A stretch of 64,000 bases of DNA from an uncultured Clostridia bacterium (lineage in GTDB: Bacteria > Bacillota > Clostridia > Lachnospirales > Lachnospiraceae). Position numbers and translations under genes: made by a program. Below, piece by piece: positions 50,087 to 59,037 of this stretch; the stretch's first letter is position 1; each line of letters starts with the position of its first letter. Location of the stretch: assembly GCA_947385955.1 (NCBI GenBank), contig CANDNA010000003.1, positions 124,001 to 188,000 of the forward strand, given 5' to 3'. The notes beneath the pieces are model-generated. The model saw only the letters and a list, made by a program, of their open reading frames with translations. It was not told the DNA's origin and did not search any database.

Positions 50087-52117
50087 TCAGATGCTTCTAA
50101 AGTCAACCGCAGAAGAAAAAGCCAGGTCAGAAAGTACCTCCTGTCCTTCTTTTTCCTGCCATTCTTTTACTGCCTGGCTGGCATCCTCCAGAATCCTGGC
50201 ATCCTGATAAATATCTGCCAGACGAAACGCCATGCTGCCGCTCTGCCTTATCCCAAACAGATCCCCTGGCCCCCGCAGTCTGAGATCTTCCCCTGCAATA
50301 AAAAAACCGTCATTGGACTTCTGCAGGACAGAAAGCCGTTCCATTGTATGCTTCTGGTCTGAATTGCTGATAAAGATACAATAGGACTGTTCCCTGCCCC
50401 TGCCCACACGCCCTCTGAGCTGATGAAGCTGCGCAAGGCCGAACCGCTCCGCATTTTCCACCATCATGACGGTAGCATTGGGAACATTGATCCCCACCTC
50501 AATTACGGTAGTGGAAACCAGGATATCAATGTCACCCCGTCCAAAGGCATCCATAATACGGTTTTTATCGGCAGGCCTCATTCTGCCGTGGAGTGTGGCA
50601 ATCTGTATCTGCCCCGGAAGCCTCCCCTTCAGTTTCTCCGCATAGGCAGTTACATTTTCCACACCCTCCATTTCACCTTCTTCCACCATAGGACAGACGA
50701 TATAGGCCTGTCTGCCCTGTTCCACCTCTTTTTGAATAAACCGGCAGGCCGTTTCCCGGTATCCTGCACCTACCACGCAGTTTTTTATGGGCAGTCTGCC
50801 TGCCGGAAGCTCATCCACCACAGAAATCTGCAAATCACCATATAAAATCAGAGCCAGGGTCCTGGGAATGGGTGTGGCGCTCATAACCAGCACATGGGTA
50901 TCCATCCCCTTTCCGGCCAGCGCTTCCCGCTGCCGCACACCGAACCGGTGCTGTTCATCCGTCACCACCAGTGCCAGATTCCGGCAGACCACCTTTTCCT
51001 GAATCAGGGCATGGGTCCCCAGGATCACATTGGCTTCTCCTGATTCCATCCGCTCATAACAGTCCTGCTTTTCCTTTGCCGTCATGGAGCCTGTCAGAAG
51101 CACCGGCACAAACGGCAGCCCAAACTCTTTTGTCAGCCGGACAATCTGTTCAAAATGCTGTCTGGCCAGCACTTCCGTGGGAGCCATCATAGCGCCCTGG
51201 AATCCATTGGCTGCCGTCATCAACAGGGCCAGTATGGCCAATATGGTTTTACCGCTGCCCACATCTCCCTGAATCAGACGATTCATCACGGTATCCTTCT
51301 GCAGATCCGTTTTGATTTCCTGCCAGACCCGCATCTGTGCAGCCGTCAGTGAATACGGCAGACGTTCCAGAAACCGTACCGTATCTGCGGTTTCCATCAT
51401 ATTCCATCTGTTAGGAAGCGCCTGACTTCGTATCCTGCTGGCCTGCAGACGCAGCAGAAACAGAAAAAATTCATCAAATACAAGGCGCCTTCTGGCATCT
51501 TTTAAAGTCTCTCCGTCTTTCGGAAAATGGATACCCTCCAGTGCCTCTCTGTAATCTGGCAGATGATAGTGTACCCGGATATCTTCCGGCAGATACTCGT
51601 CACTCTCCTTACAGAAAGACAGCGCCTGCCGCATCGCCTTTATTACCATATTGTTGGTCAGGCCGCCCGTCAGAGGATACCGGGGCTGCAGGGCATCCAT
51701 TTTCTTCCGGTATCCCTGCGGTGTATCAATCACAGGCTGTTCCATCCGCAGGCTGCCCGTCCTGCCCTGCGCCGTTCCCCGAAATACATAATCCTCTCCG
51801 GGCCGGATCATATTTTTCAGATATGGCATATGAAAAAAGGTAAGAGAAAGCGTTCCCGTCCCATCCGACACCTTACAGACCGAGACAGAACGGGTTTTGC
51901 TCTTTTTTCCGGATATCTCTCCCTGAAGCCGTCCCCGCACTGCACAGAGATTTCCTGCCTGCAGATCCTGTATCGGTACAGGTTCCTGAAAACTATCATA
52001 TCCAAGAGGGTAATGCAGAAGCAGTTCTTCCACAGTATCAATTCCCAGTCTGGAAAAAAGCGCTGCCGTTTTCTCTCCAATGCCTTTCAACATCTGTATT
52101 TTCTCTGTGTGTTTCAT
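50087..52117 (-). CDS. recG: ATP-dependent DNA helicase RecG
   Basis: 676 residues. The N-terminal wedge domain (LKGIGEKTAALFSRLGI) binds branched DNA. Helicase motifs are visible: Walker A GDVGSGKT, the DEAH-like DEQHRFGVRQR, SATPIPRTLAL, QLRGRVGRG, and the C-terminal TRG region. RecG reverses stalled forks and branch-migrates Holliday junctions. Its start lies about 80 bases inside the upstream J-like gene, a long overlap. It is followed by DegV after a 41-base gap. Confidence 0.96.
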   Translation of the reverse strand: MKHTEKIQMLKGIGEKTAALFSRLGIDTVEELLLHYPLGYDSFQEPVPIQDLQAGNLCAVRGRLQGEISGKKSKTRSVSVCKVSDGTGTLSLTFFHMPYLKNMIRPGEDYVFRGTAQGRTGSLRMEQPVIDTPQGYRKKMDALQPRYPLTGGLTNNMVIKAMRQALSFCKESDEYLPEDIRVHYHLPDYREALEGIHFPKDGETLKDARRRLVFDEFFLFLLRLQASRIRSQALPNRWNMMETADTVRFLERLPYSLTAAQMRVWQEIKTDLQKDTVMNRLIQGDVGSGKTILAILALLMTAANGFQGAMMAPTEVLARQHFEQIVRLTKEFGLPFVPVLLTGSMTAKEKQDCYERMESGEANVILGTHALIQEKVVCRNLALVVTDEQHRFGVRQREALAGKGMDTHVLVMSATPIPRTLALILYGDLQISVVDELPAGRLPIKNCVVGAGYRETACRFIQKEVEQGRQAYIVCPMVEEGEMEGVENVTAYAEKLKGRLPGQIQIATLHGRMRPADKNRIMDAFGRGDIDILVSTTVIEVGINVPNATVMMVENAERFGLAQLHQLRGRVGRGREQSYCIFISNSDQKHTMERLSVLQKSNDGFFIAGEDLRLRGPGDLFGIRQSGSMAFRLADIYQDARILEDASQAVKEWQEKEGQEVLSDLAFSSAVDFRSI

Positions 52118-53210
52118 CCAAGCCCATCTCCCATTTCTGCCACTCTCTGATCACACGGTCGATATCTGACTGTGCTTTGTTCCGAATCCATTCCCGCTTT
52201 TCCGCGGATTCCTGTTGTATCTGTATCGCCTTCAGGTAGTTTTCCTGTCTGTCTTTCCCCTGGTCGCTGTTGACCATTATAGTCAATATGAAAAAAATCA
52301 GGATCAAAGCAGGCAGTCCTGCCACATCCCACAGGAAACATTTCCGTTTCCGGTAAAGGCGGGCCAGCTTTTCTTCATTGTCATTGGCAAATAACAGATA
52401 GATCTGCATATACGCTTCCACATCCTGCTGCCGGTCCCATGAAATCTGTCTCTTTCGTCTGCCAAGTACCGACATCACCTGATTTTGGAACGCTTTGCCC
52501 TCTTTTCCCCGAAATTCTTTCGAGCCCAGAAGAGACGGCGTGAGCCGACGATGTTTTAATTTCAGGAAACAGGGGAACGAAGTCTCCCAAATGCCGTCCT
52601 GTGGCGCAAACTCCGGCCTGTGGAACTGTAACAGATATTGTTCAAAATAAAGCACGGTATCCCGCTTCAGTCCGTATACACTGCATACCGTCAGAACAAA
52701 TTCCCTTCTGAAAAACGGATCCTGAAACAGCAGCACAGAAGAAGACTGACACAGAAAGCTGTTCCACGCCAGACGGTTGTTGATCAGATAAGGATTGTAG
52801 ACCAGCAGATAAAAGCTCCGGAAAAACTGCTCCTTATCTCCATAAGAGTCAATCCTGCTGAAATCAAAAACCGCCTCCTGAGACTGCTCCGCATCAAAAG
52901 CCGCTTCCGGCACCGTATCCTCTTTCCAGATGCTTTCTTCCTTTTCACGCATTGACTCATCCGGTCGATTCTCTGCCGTCTGTTCCGGCGGCTGTTTTGG
53001 TATCCCGGCGCTTTGAGATTTCTGCCCGGTTTCTGCTGCCCCGTTTTGCAGCTTTGCATATAACAGCGCTTTTTTATATGCTTTCTGCAGTTCCTTAAAC
53101 TCCTCCGGATGCTCTTCCGGATGATACCGTTTCGCCGCTCTGGCATAAGCCGCTTTGATCTCCCGGATATCTGATGTGGGACTGATATCCAGCCATTCCC
53201 AAAGATTCAT
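52038..53210 (-). CDS. Membrane-anchored J-like protein with HPE in place of HPD
   Basis: 390 residues. The first about 50 residues form a J-like domain (LWEWLDISPTSDIREIKAAY, RAAKRYHPEEHPEEFKELQK). The universally conserved HPD of J proteins, which triggers Hsp70 ATPase, reads HPE at 30-32. A Gln/Glu-rich linker (50-115) and a soluble helical domain (115-290) follow. One membrane helix, 293-313 (WDVAGLPALILIFFILTIMV), leads to a C-terminal charged region of about 75 residues. Its neighbour is an Hsp70, a natural partner. The 3' 80 bases overlap recG in another frame. Confidence 0.8.
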   Translation of the reverse strand: MNLWEWLDISPTSDIREIKAAYARAAKRYHPEEHPEEFKELQKAYKKALLYAKLQNGAAETGQKSQSAGIPKQPPEQTAENRPDESMREKEESIWKEDTVPEAAFDAEQSQEAVFDFSRIDSYGDKEQFFRSFYLLVYNPYLINNRLAWNSFLCQSSSVLLFQDPFFRREFVLTVCSVYGLKRDTVLYFEQYLLQFHRPEFAPQDGIWETSFPCFLKLKHRRLTPSLLGSKEFRGKEGKAFQNQVMSVLGRRKRQISWDRQQDVEAYMQIYLLFANDNEEKLARLYRKRKCFLWDVAGLPALILIFFILTIMVNSDQGKDRQENYLKAIQIQQESAEKREWIRNKAQSDIDRVIREWQKWEMGLDETHRENTDVERHWRENGSAFFQTGN

Positions 53211-53261
53211 GCCGCTCCCCTTCTCTTTATCTGCTGTTTTCCATATTCTGCCCGGGAATCT

Positions 53262-54968
53262 TTACAGCGAATCATCCTCAAAAAAAGACTCATCAAACCC
53301 GTCAAACTCATATTTACTGCGTTCCACGGCTTCCAGGTACAGAGAAAACCGCACACAGGCTTCCCGGATCTCCCGTCCCTGTCCGTTTTCCAACTGTCTG
53401 GTAAACGCCATAAGCCCCCTGGCAATGTGTTCCCGTACCTGAGGGCTGCATTCCCGGTACAGCCGCTTTGCCTTTTCAATCAGAAACAGATTGTGCTCCT
53501 CTTCCATCGGGCTGAGCGTCATCAGACGCAGTTCTTCCAGACGCTTCTCCAGCGCTTTTTCACTGAGCCCCATCCGCTTATTGAGAATCACTTTATGCAA
53601 TATCTGACCTGCTCCGCTGATTCGTACATCCAGGATACCGTTGATATCATACAGAAATGTTACATCCGCCCCCACTGTTCCCTTAGGCGCTCTGGGCAGA
53701 TCCGTCACTTCCATCGTTCCCAGCAGCAGATTTTCTTCTGCAATCAGATTGTCGCCCTGATAGATGGGAAATGTCATAACCGTCTGATTGTCCCTGACCG
53801 TCACATAATGTTCTGTTTTACTGCAGGGCAGTGTGTCATTGCGCTGGATAATCGGAGAAAAGCTGCCGTCATAAATAGCTGTGCCCAGAGAAAACGGACA
53901 GATATCCGCCAGGATCATATCTTTCACATCTCCTGTTCTGGCCTTGATCGCCGCGGCGATTCCCACACCTGCGGCAATGCTTTCGTCAGGATGCTCATCC
54001 ACCACCACCGGAATATCCAGAAGACTTTTCAGATACTGTGACACCACCGGCATCCTGGAAGAACCGCCCACCAGAATCAGCTTATCAATCTGTTCCGGCT
54101 CTGTCATACTGTCATTGATCACTTTGCGGATCGGTTTGGACATCCGCTTAAACAGGTCGGCGCCAATATGGATCAGATGCTGGTTGGTCATACCCATAAG
54201 GTACTCGCCGCTTTCCAGACGGATTCTGCGCTCTGCCTGATTTTGCCTGGTCAGATCCCATTTCAGCGCTTCTGCCTCCCGGATCACGATTCCCTGATCT
54301 GCTTTCGACAACTGGCTTTCCAGAATCTCATTTTTCCGATAAAAATCTCTGGCAATCAGTTCATTAAAATCCTTCCCGCCCAGATAATTGTCCCCTGCCA
54401 CTGCCTGGATTTCCACCATATTGTCAAAGGCTTCCACCAGGGATACGTCCAGCGTGCCCCCGCCAAAATCAAATATGATAAAAGTCTCCGGCTCTTCCAC
54501 ACCCATATGATGTTTCAGCGCCACCGCAGACGGTTCATTGATCAGACGCTCTACCGTAACCCCCGCCAGCTTTCCCGCATTTCTGGTGGCACAGCGTTTG
54601 TCATCATCAAAATACGCCGGTACACTGATCACGGCTTCCGTTACCTTCTCCCCCAGATACTGCTCTGCATCCTCTTTCAGTTTCCGCAGTACAAAACTGG
54701 ACAATTCTTCTGCTGTATACTGCCCGCCTGCCCCATACTTATAATCCGCTCCCATATTCCTCTTAAATTCCGCAAACGTATTGTCAGGATCTGTAATCAG
54801 CCTCTCCCGTGCCACCTTACCCACAAAGATCTCGCCCTCCGCTCCCAGGCTGACCACCGACGGCGTCAGATATTCTCCAAAGGTATTGGGAATCAGCTCA
54901 CTGCGCCCATCTCTCCAGACGGATACCAGAGAATTGGTGGTTCCCAGATCAATTCCTATCACTGCCAT
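53262..54968 (-). CDS. Hsp70-family chaperone, HscC/DnaK-like
   Basis: 568 residues; DnaK has about 610-640. The nucleotide-binding domain has IGIDLGTTNSLVSVW, FDFGGGTLDVSLVEA, and LVGGSSRMPVV; the substrate domain begins near 390 and the helical lid is short. It lacks the EEVD-like end. It is closer to HscC, which acts on specific clients, than to the main DnaK. The start overlaps the YD-repeat-like gene by 20 bases and the J-like gene follows after 51 bases. With the J protein it may form a private chaperone pair at the membrane. Confidence 0.9.
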   Translation of the reverse strand: MAVIGIDLGTTNSLVSVWRDGRSELIPNTFGEYLTPSVVSLGAEGEIFVGKVARERLITDPDNTFAEFKRNMGADYKYGAGGQYTAEELSSFVLRKLKEDAEQYLGEKVTEAVISVPAYFDDDKRCATRNAGKLAGVTVERLINEPSAVALKHHMGVEEPETFIIFDFGGGTLDVSLVEAFDNMVEIQAVAGDNYLGGKDFNELIARDFYRKNEILESQLSKADQGIVIREAEALKWDLTRQNQAERRIRLESGEYLMGMTNQHLIHIGADLFKRMSKPIRKVINDSMTEPEQIDKLILVGGSSRMPVVSQYLKSLLDIPVVVDEHPDESIAAGVGIAAAIKARTGDVKDMILADICPFSLGTAIYDGSFSPIIQRNDTLPCSKTEHYVTVRDNQTVMTFPIYQGDNLIAEENLLLGTMEVTDLPRAPKGTVGADVTFLYDINGILDVRISGAGQILHKVILNKRMGLSEKALEKRLEELRLMTLSPMEEEHNLFLIEKAKRLYRECSPQVREHIARGLMAFTRQLENGQGREIREACVRFSLYLEAVERSKYEFDGFDESFFEDDSL

Positions 54969-56250
54969 TTCGTTCCCCCTCTTCCTCTTTTATATAATAC
55001 CCGAACGGATCAAACCGGAATCTTCGCTCCAAAGTATCATCCGGCCCATACAGTGCAATGCCCACAGCGATACTCTGCATCGGATAAAACTCTATCCGGG
55101 CGTATCCTTCCCGTTTCTCCGTCCCAAAAGGCTGATCCTTCCCGGCGCTCTCCATATCATACAGGTAAACACCAGACAAACGGTCCTGTTCATCATATTC
55201 ATAGCGGTACAGTGTCATCTGATTGGTGTTATACTCCTGCACATATTCCATCGTCAGACGGTTTGTACCATTTTCCCGATAGCAAAAGGTCCGGAATGCA
55301 TACAGCTTCCCCTGAGAACATTCCATTTCCCACAAAAGCAGCTCTTTGTCATAAGCCGCCCGGTAAATGCGGGAAGCATCACCCGCTTTGTCCCAACTGC
55401 AGACCCCGGTCAGATACCGCTTATCTGTATCCGGATTATACACGTAATTTTCCGTCTGCTCTCTTTCCCCGTTTTTACAGATTGTATTTTCCAGCAGCCC
55501 GCTTTCTGACTCTGTCCATTCAAACGTCCATTCCTGATCCACATCCTGCCTGTTTTTTCCTTCTGTCCGGTGCAGAATTTTTCCTTCTGTGTCATAGGTC
55601 GTACAGATCACGCATTCCGGCCTGTCTGATTCTTTGTATTGACAGCAGTATAAAGGCTCTCCTGCCCCGTTGTACACAGTCTCTTCCTGAGATACAATAT
55701 ACATCTGCGGCTCTCCTGCCTCCGTCCTTCCCAGTTCATATTGATACCATACTCCGGCAGAGCCCGTTTCCAGATACCTGGTAAAACCTTCTTCTTTCAG
55801 TATCCCTGCCTGATATCTCATTTCATGCACAATCCGGTCCTGTTCGTCATACTCATATACGGTCTCACCGGCAGCGGTCCCGCCTTTATCATACAGCGTA
55901 TGGGAACGTTCACAAAGGAGATTGTTCCGCTCATCACAGGTCCGGTCTGTCCATTCTGTCAGATACCCTTCCTGATCATACAGATATTCTCCCACCAGGA
56001 CCTCCGGCCGGGCCGGGTCATATACGTACTGCCGCACCTCCAGCAGGACACAGGAGGCATCCAGGACATAAGCACCGGCATCTTCTATGGAAATCCGCTT
56101 CCGGGCTTTTGGAATTTCCGCTGTTTCCGTCCCGGCTTCCTGTATTTTATCATAGAAAAACGGCCCGGATACGCACACGCACAAAGCCGCCAACAGCAGA
56201 ATGATCCCCGCTCTGAATAAAAACCGGCGCTTCTTTTTTTCCGGTTTCAT
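54949..56250 (-). CDS. Membrane-anchored YD-repeat-like protein
   Basis: 433 residues, no firm family. A basic N terminus and one hydrophobic segment (AGIILLLAALCVCVSGPFFY) form a signal anchor, so the rest is outside. The body repeats a pattern of YDxxG and YEYDEQDRI (VYEYDEQDRIVHEMRY, YRYEYDEQDRLSGVYLYD), resembling YD/Rhs-type repeats of surface proteins. There is no toxin-like end. It is the first gene of the run that goes on to the Hsp70 and J-like genes; a promoter lies at 56286-56314. The chaperone pair could act on it, which is inference. Confidence 0.65.
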   Translation of the reverse strand: MKPEKKKRRFLFRAGIILLLAALCVCVSGPFFYDKIQEAGTETAEIPKARKRISIEDAGAYVLDASCVLLEVRQYVYDPARPEVLVGEYLYDQEGYLTEWTDRTCDERNNLLCERSHTLYDKGGTAAGETVYEYDEQDRIVHEMRYQAGILKEEGFTRYLETGSAGVWYQYELGRTEAGEPQMYIVSQEETVYNGAGEPLYCCQYKESDRPECVICTTYDTEGKILHRTEGKNRQDVDQEWTFEWTESESGLLENTICKNGEREQTENYVYNPDTDKRYLTGVCSWDKAGDASRIYRAAYDKELLLWEMECSQGKLYAFRTFCYRENGTNRLTMEYVQEYNTNQMTLYRYEYDEQDRLSGVYLYDMESAGKDQPFGTEKREGYARIEFYPMQSIAVGIALYGPDDTLERRFRFDPFGYYIKEEEGERNGSDRN

Positions 56251-56285
56251 CGATCCCTACTCCTCTCTGACAGTATTTTCTTTTT

Positions 56286-56314
56286 ATTTTACTATTTCTT
56301 CCAACAATTCACAA
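56286..56314 (-). promoter_or_regulatory. Promoter of the YD-repeat/Hsp70/recG run
   Basis: Minus-strand TTGTGA (56314-56309), 17-base spacer, TAAAAT (56291-56286). It faces away from the plus-strand LRR gene. No gap above about 60 bases follows for many kilobases. Confidence 0.6.
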
Positions 56315-56354
56315 GAAGAAAGAGCTATTACTGTTTCTCAAACACTGTGTTTTA

Positions 56355-56363
56355 TGATAAAAT
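56355..56363 (+). promoter_or_regulatory. Extended -10 of the LRR gene
   Basis: TGATAAAAT (56355-56363) matches an extended -10, about 40 bases before the ATG at 56405. The -35 region (TTTCTC) is weak. Confidence 0.4.
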
Positions 56364-56404
56364 AATAAAAGCATACAGAATAACCAGAAAGGAATGAAAT
56401 ACAT

Positions 56405-58324
56405 ATGAAATTGGAAAAATGTCCTATTTGCTCCACCCGTATGCGGGAACAGGACGGAAGGATGATCTGCCAGAACTGCGGTTATTACCAGATCATAGAC
56501 AAAGATGCATCCGCTCCCATTCCCACACAGCCCCTTCCCCAATGGCAGCCGGAACGCCAGGCCGGGCCGCCCGGTACACCTTACAGCCAGGGCCGGCAAA
56601 ATACCTGGTATCCCGGACAGGAAGTTACAGTTTCTGCTTCTTCCAAAAACAATAAGATCTCTGCAGCCTCCATTGTAGGCTGGGTCACATTTGCCGTTAT
56701 GTTCCTGGTCATGGCCGGTATCGCTCTGTTCCAGTTCTTTGGCAAAGAAGAAACCGTTTCTGCCCCCACAACGCCTCAGTGGGAGGAGGAACTTGACCAG
56801 GAATACATAACGGCAGATGCTTCGCTTCCCGCTTCCGACTCTTTCCAGACTCTGGTTTCCCAGATTTTTGACAAAGATTTTTCGGATATTACCCCGGCAG
56901 ATCTGGAACGGATTACGGAACTGGAGTTTTACTACGACGAGGACAGCCGCAAATGCATTGCCTGTTATCTGGAAGACGGAACTTCCTTTGATTACTTCCT
57001 CAATGAATCGCTGGACATGGATTGGGCGGATCTCTCCTGCTTCAAAGGTGTCACCTGGCTGTCCCTGGAATATGGATATCTGAATCCGGGGGATCTGATG
57101 GGGATGGAAAGCCTTACTTCCATCGCCTCTGACATGACGCTTGCGGAACTGTACGAAGCCGTACCACATCCTGAAAATATCGACTACATCCAGATTGAAT
57201 CCACTATTTTTATGGATTCCTGCGACGGGATTGAAAAATTTCCGAATCTGACCTATTTTGCCACAGACTGTATGGATCTACAGGACATCAGCGCCCTCAC
57301 CGCCCTGCCGGATCTGGAAGGCCTGGCACTGACCGACTGCGACCGGCTTACGGATTTCAGCCCGCTCTATGAGATGACCGGACTGGAGATTCTTTCCATC
57401 CAGTCCTCTTCCTTAAAAGACATCGGTTTTGTCAAAAATATGCCTTACTTGGATCATCTTTCGATTGCAGATGCAGATGAACTGATGTCGATTGAAGCAC
57501 TGGAAGCCTGCAGCGGCACATTAACTGAACTGTATCTGAAAGATACCTGGAAGCTCAGTGATTTCAGCGTGATCGAAAAACTGACAAACCTGACCGATCT
57601 GCAGTTGACACTTTCCTATGACCATCAGCTTCCTTCCTTTGCCAATCTGCAGAATCTGACCTATCTGTCCCTGTATGGCGCGGATGATTTAAGTCCGGTT
57701 GCCCAGGCAAAGGAACTGCTCTATCTTTCACTGGAAAACTGTGACTGCCAGGATCTTTCCTTTCTAAAAGAACTGCAGAATCTGATGTATCTGGATCTGC
57801 AGGATATGTCAGGCTATCATGTTTCTCTGGATCCTGTTCTGGAACTGCCAAACCTGCTGGGACTGGATATCAGCAGGAGTGTGGTATATGCAGATGCAGC
57901 AAAACTTCTTTCTGTTCCGACTCTGGAAGAGTTCTATATGGAAGAATGCAGCATCGGTTTTGATATGGATCATGTACCTGTCAATGAAGCACTGACGGTG
58001 CTGGATATGAACGAAGTTACGCTGTATCAGTTATCTGACGGCTATGGCTGGCTGCAGGATGAAGAAACGCTGTCACTGTCTGAACATACAGATCTGTTTG
58101 CAAACTTTCCGAATCTGGAGCAGCTTTATCTGAGCGGCAATGAACTGACGGATCTTACCTTTATTACGGATTGCGGCCTGACCAGTCTGCGCACACTGGA
58201 TATTACCGACAATTATATTGTCGATCTCTCTCCCCTTGCAGATCTGACACAGCTTGAAATTGTTGTATGTGAGGATAACCCGATTGCCGATACGGCAGGA
58301 TTGGATGATATTCTGGTCAGATAA
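56405..58324 (+). CDS. Zinc-ribbon, single-pass LRR surface protein
   Basis: 639 residues. The N terminus is a zinc ribbon (C6, C9, C22, C25; KCPICSTRM, ICQNCGYYQ) that stays in the cytoplasm. A Pro/Gln-rich linker (40-80) leads to one membrane helix, about 89-111 (IVGWVTFAVMFLVMAGIALF). The long outer part is made of about 12 internalin-like leucine-rich repeats (DLEGLALTDCDRLTDFSPL, LEQLYLSGNELTDLTFI). It could sense or bind host or partner proteins. AGAAAGGA precedes the start. It is divergent from the YD-repeat-like gene and ends in a shared terminator with the Spo0A-like gene. Confidence 0.8.
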   Translation: MKLEKCPICSTRMREQDGRMICQNCGYYQIIDKDASAPIPTQPLPQWQPERQAGPPGTPYSQGRQNTWYPGQEVTVSASSKNNKISAASIVGWVTFAVMFLVMAGIALFQFFGKEETVSAPTTPQWEEELDQEYITADASLPASDSFQTLVSQIFDKDFSDITPADLERITELEFYYDEDSRKCIACYLEDGTSFDYFLNESLDMDWADLSCFKGVTWLSLEYGYLNPGDLMGMESLTSIASDMTLAELYEAVPHPENIDYIQIESTIFMDSCDGIEKFPNLTYFATDCMDLQDISALTALPDLEGLALTDCDRLTDFSPLYEMTGLEILSIQSSSLKDIGFVKNMPYLDHLSIADADELMSIEALEACSGTLTELYLKDTWKLSDFSVIEKLTNLTDLQLTLSYDHQLPSFANLQNLTYLSLYGADDLSPVAQAKELLYLSLENCDCQDLSFLKELQNLMYLDLQDMSGYHVSLDPVLELPNLLGLDISRSVVYADAAKLLSVPTLEEFYMEECSIGFDMDHVPVNEALTVLDMNEVTLYQLSDGYGWLQDEETLSLSEHTDLFANFPNLEQLYLSGNELTDLTFITDCGLTSLRTLDITDNYIVDLSPLADLTQLEIVVCEDNPIADTAGLDDILVR

Positions 58325-58344
58325 CCAGACTGATTTGTAAAAGC

Positions 58345-58388
58345 AAAAACGGCGGTTGACATAAAATCTGGGTCAGCCGTCGTTTTTT
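58345..58388. terminator. Shared terminator of the convergent LRR and Spo0A-like genes
   Basis: An imperfect stem of about 13 bp (AACGGCGGTTGAC with GTCAGCCGTCGTT, two G-U pairs) between A-rich and T-rich flanks, lying between two convergent stop codons. It can work on both strands. Confidence 0.8.
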
Positions 58389-58393
58389 CTCTG

Positions 58394-58876
58394 TTATGCA
58401 ATTTCAAACAGCATCTCTTTCAAAGTCTGGCGCACGATGTCCTTAATCATTTCTGCCGTCACTTCATTAAAGGTCTGAAGCTGTTCAGGCTCCGCCTCTT
58501 CCAGATGCGTTTCCTTTTTCTCTTTGATTTCCTCCTGTGCCCGCAATCTGCCTGCATACTCATTCTTGATATTTTTGTAAAGAAAAGTAATGGAATTGGA
58601 ATTTTCACAATTGGTAAAACCGATGTAATGCTCCACCATTTCATAATCGGCTACCCGGTTTCTCGTCGTCATAAAAGCATTCCGAATCGCACGCTCCACA
58701 CGGGAAGCCGTATCATGGTTCATCGTACCGATCTTATAGTACAGAGCCGTCCATTTCGGGTTCTGCCATTCAGGAGTATCCAACAGCAGAACCGCATCCG
58801 TAATATACCGGAATCCTTTTAATTTCACAGGCATTCCCATCAACATCAACACATGCTCCACAAACTCCCTTTTCAT
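58394..58876 (-). CDS. Stand-alone Spo0A C-terminal (DNA-binding) domain protein
   Basis: 160 residues. The first about 110 match the Spo0A effector domain: VLMLMGMPVKLKGFRYITDA, then YYKIGTMNHDTASRVERAIR with the recognition-helix motif SRVERAIRNA. There is no phospho-receiver domain, so the usual activation by phosphorelay cannot apply. The C-terminal 45 residues are a charged coil (EEIKEKKETHLEEAEPEQ). It could bind 0A-box-like sites constitutively, or block the normal Spo0A. Divergent from the S24 regulator across a palindromic promoter. Confidence 0.8.
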   Translation of the reverse strand: MKREFVEHVLMLMGMPVKLKGFRYITDAVLLLDTPEWQNPKWTALYYKIGTMNHDTASRVERAIRNAFMTTRNRVADYEMVEHYIGFTNCENSNSITFLYKNIKNEYAGRLRAQEEIKEKKETHLEEAEPEQLQTFNEVTAEMIKDIVRQTLKEMLFEIA

Positions 58877-58920
58877 AACGATCCCACCCTTTCATTCTTT
58901 CTTTTTTAATATGCGTATGT

Positions 58921-58936
58921 TATAATTCGAATTATA
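58921..58936. promoter_or_regulatory. Palindromic divergent promoter (two overlapping -10 boxes)
   Basis: TATAATTCGAATTATA is a perfect 16-bp palindrome, so each strand reads TATAAT. The minus strand has ACGACA 18 bases upstream as -35 for the Spo0A-like gene; the plus-strand -35 is poor. Any dimer bound here would cover both starts. The S24-fold regulator next door is a good candidate. Confidence 0.6.
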
Positions 58937-59037
58937 TACTGAGAAGGGCGTCACTGTCGTAGACCAAAAACAGCTTTTCTCAGAAGCAGAAGATAAAAAA
59001 TGGACAGAAAAGTGGCCATTCGATTTGAGGTAGTACC

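Noticed and set aside
58939-58983. 7-bp inverted repeat (CTGAGAA/TTCTCAG) beside the palindromic promoter
   Set aside because: Short arms with a 31-base gap; may be chance. The 16-bp palindrome is the stronger signal.
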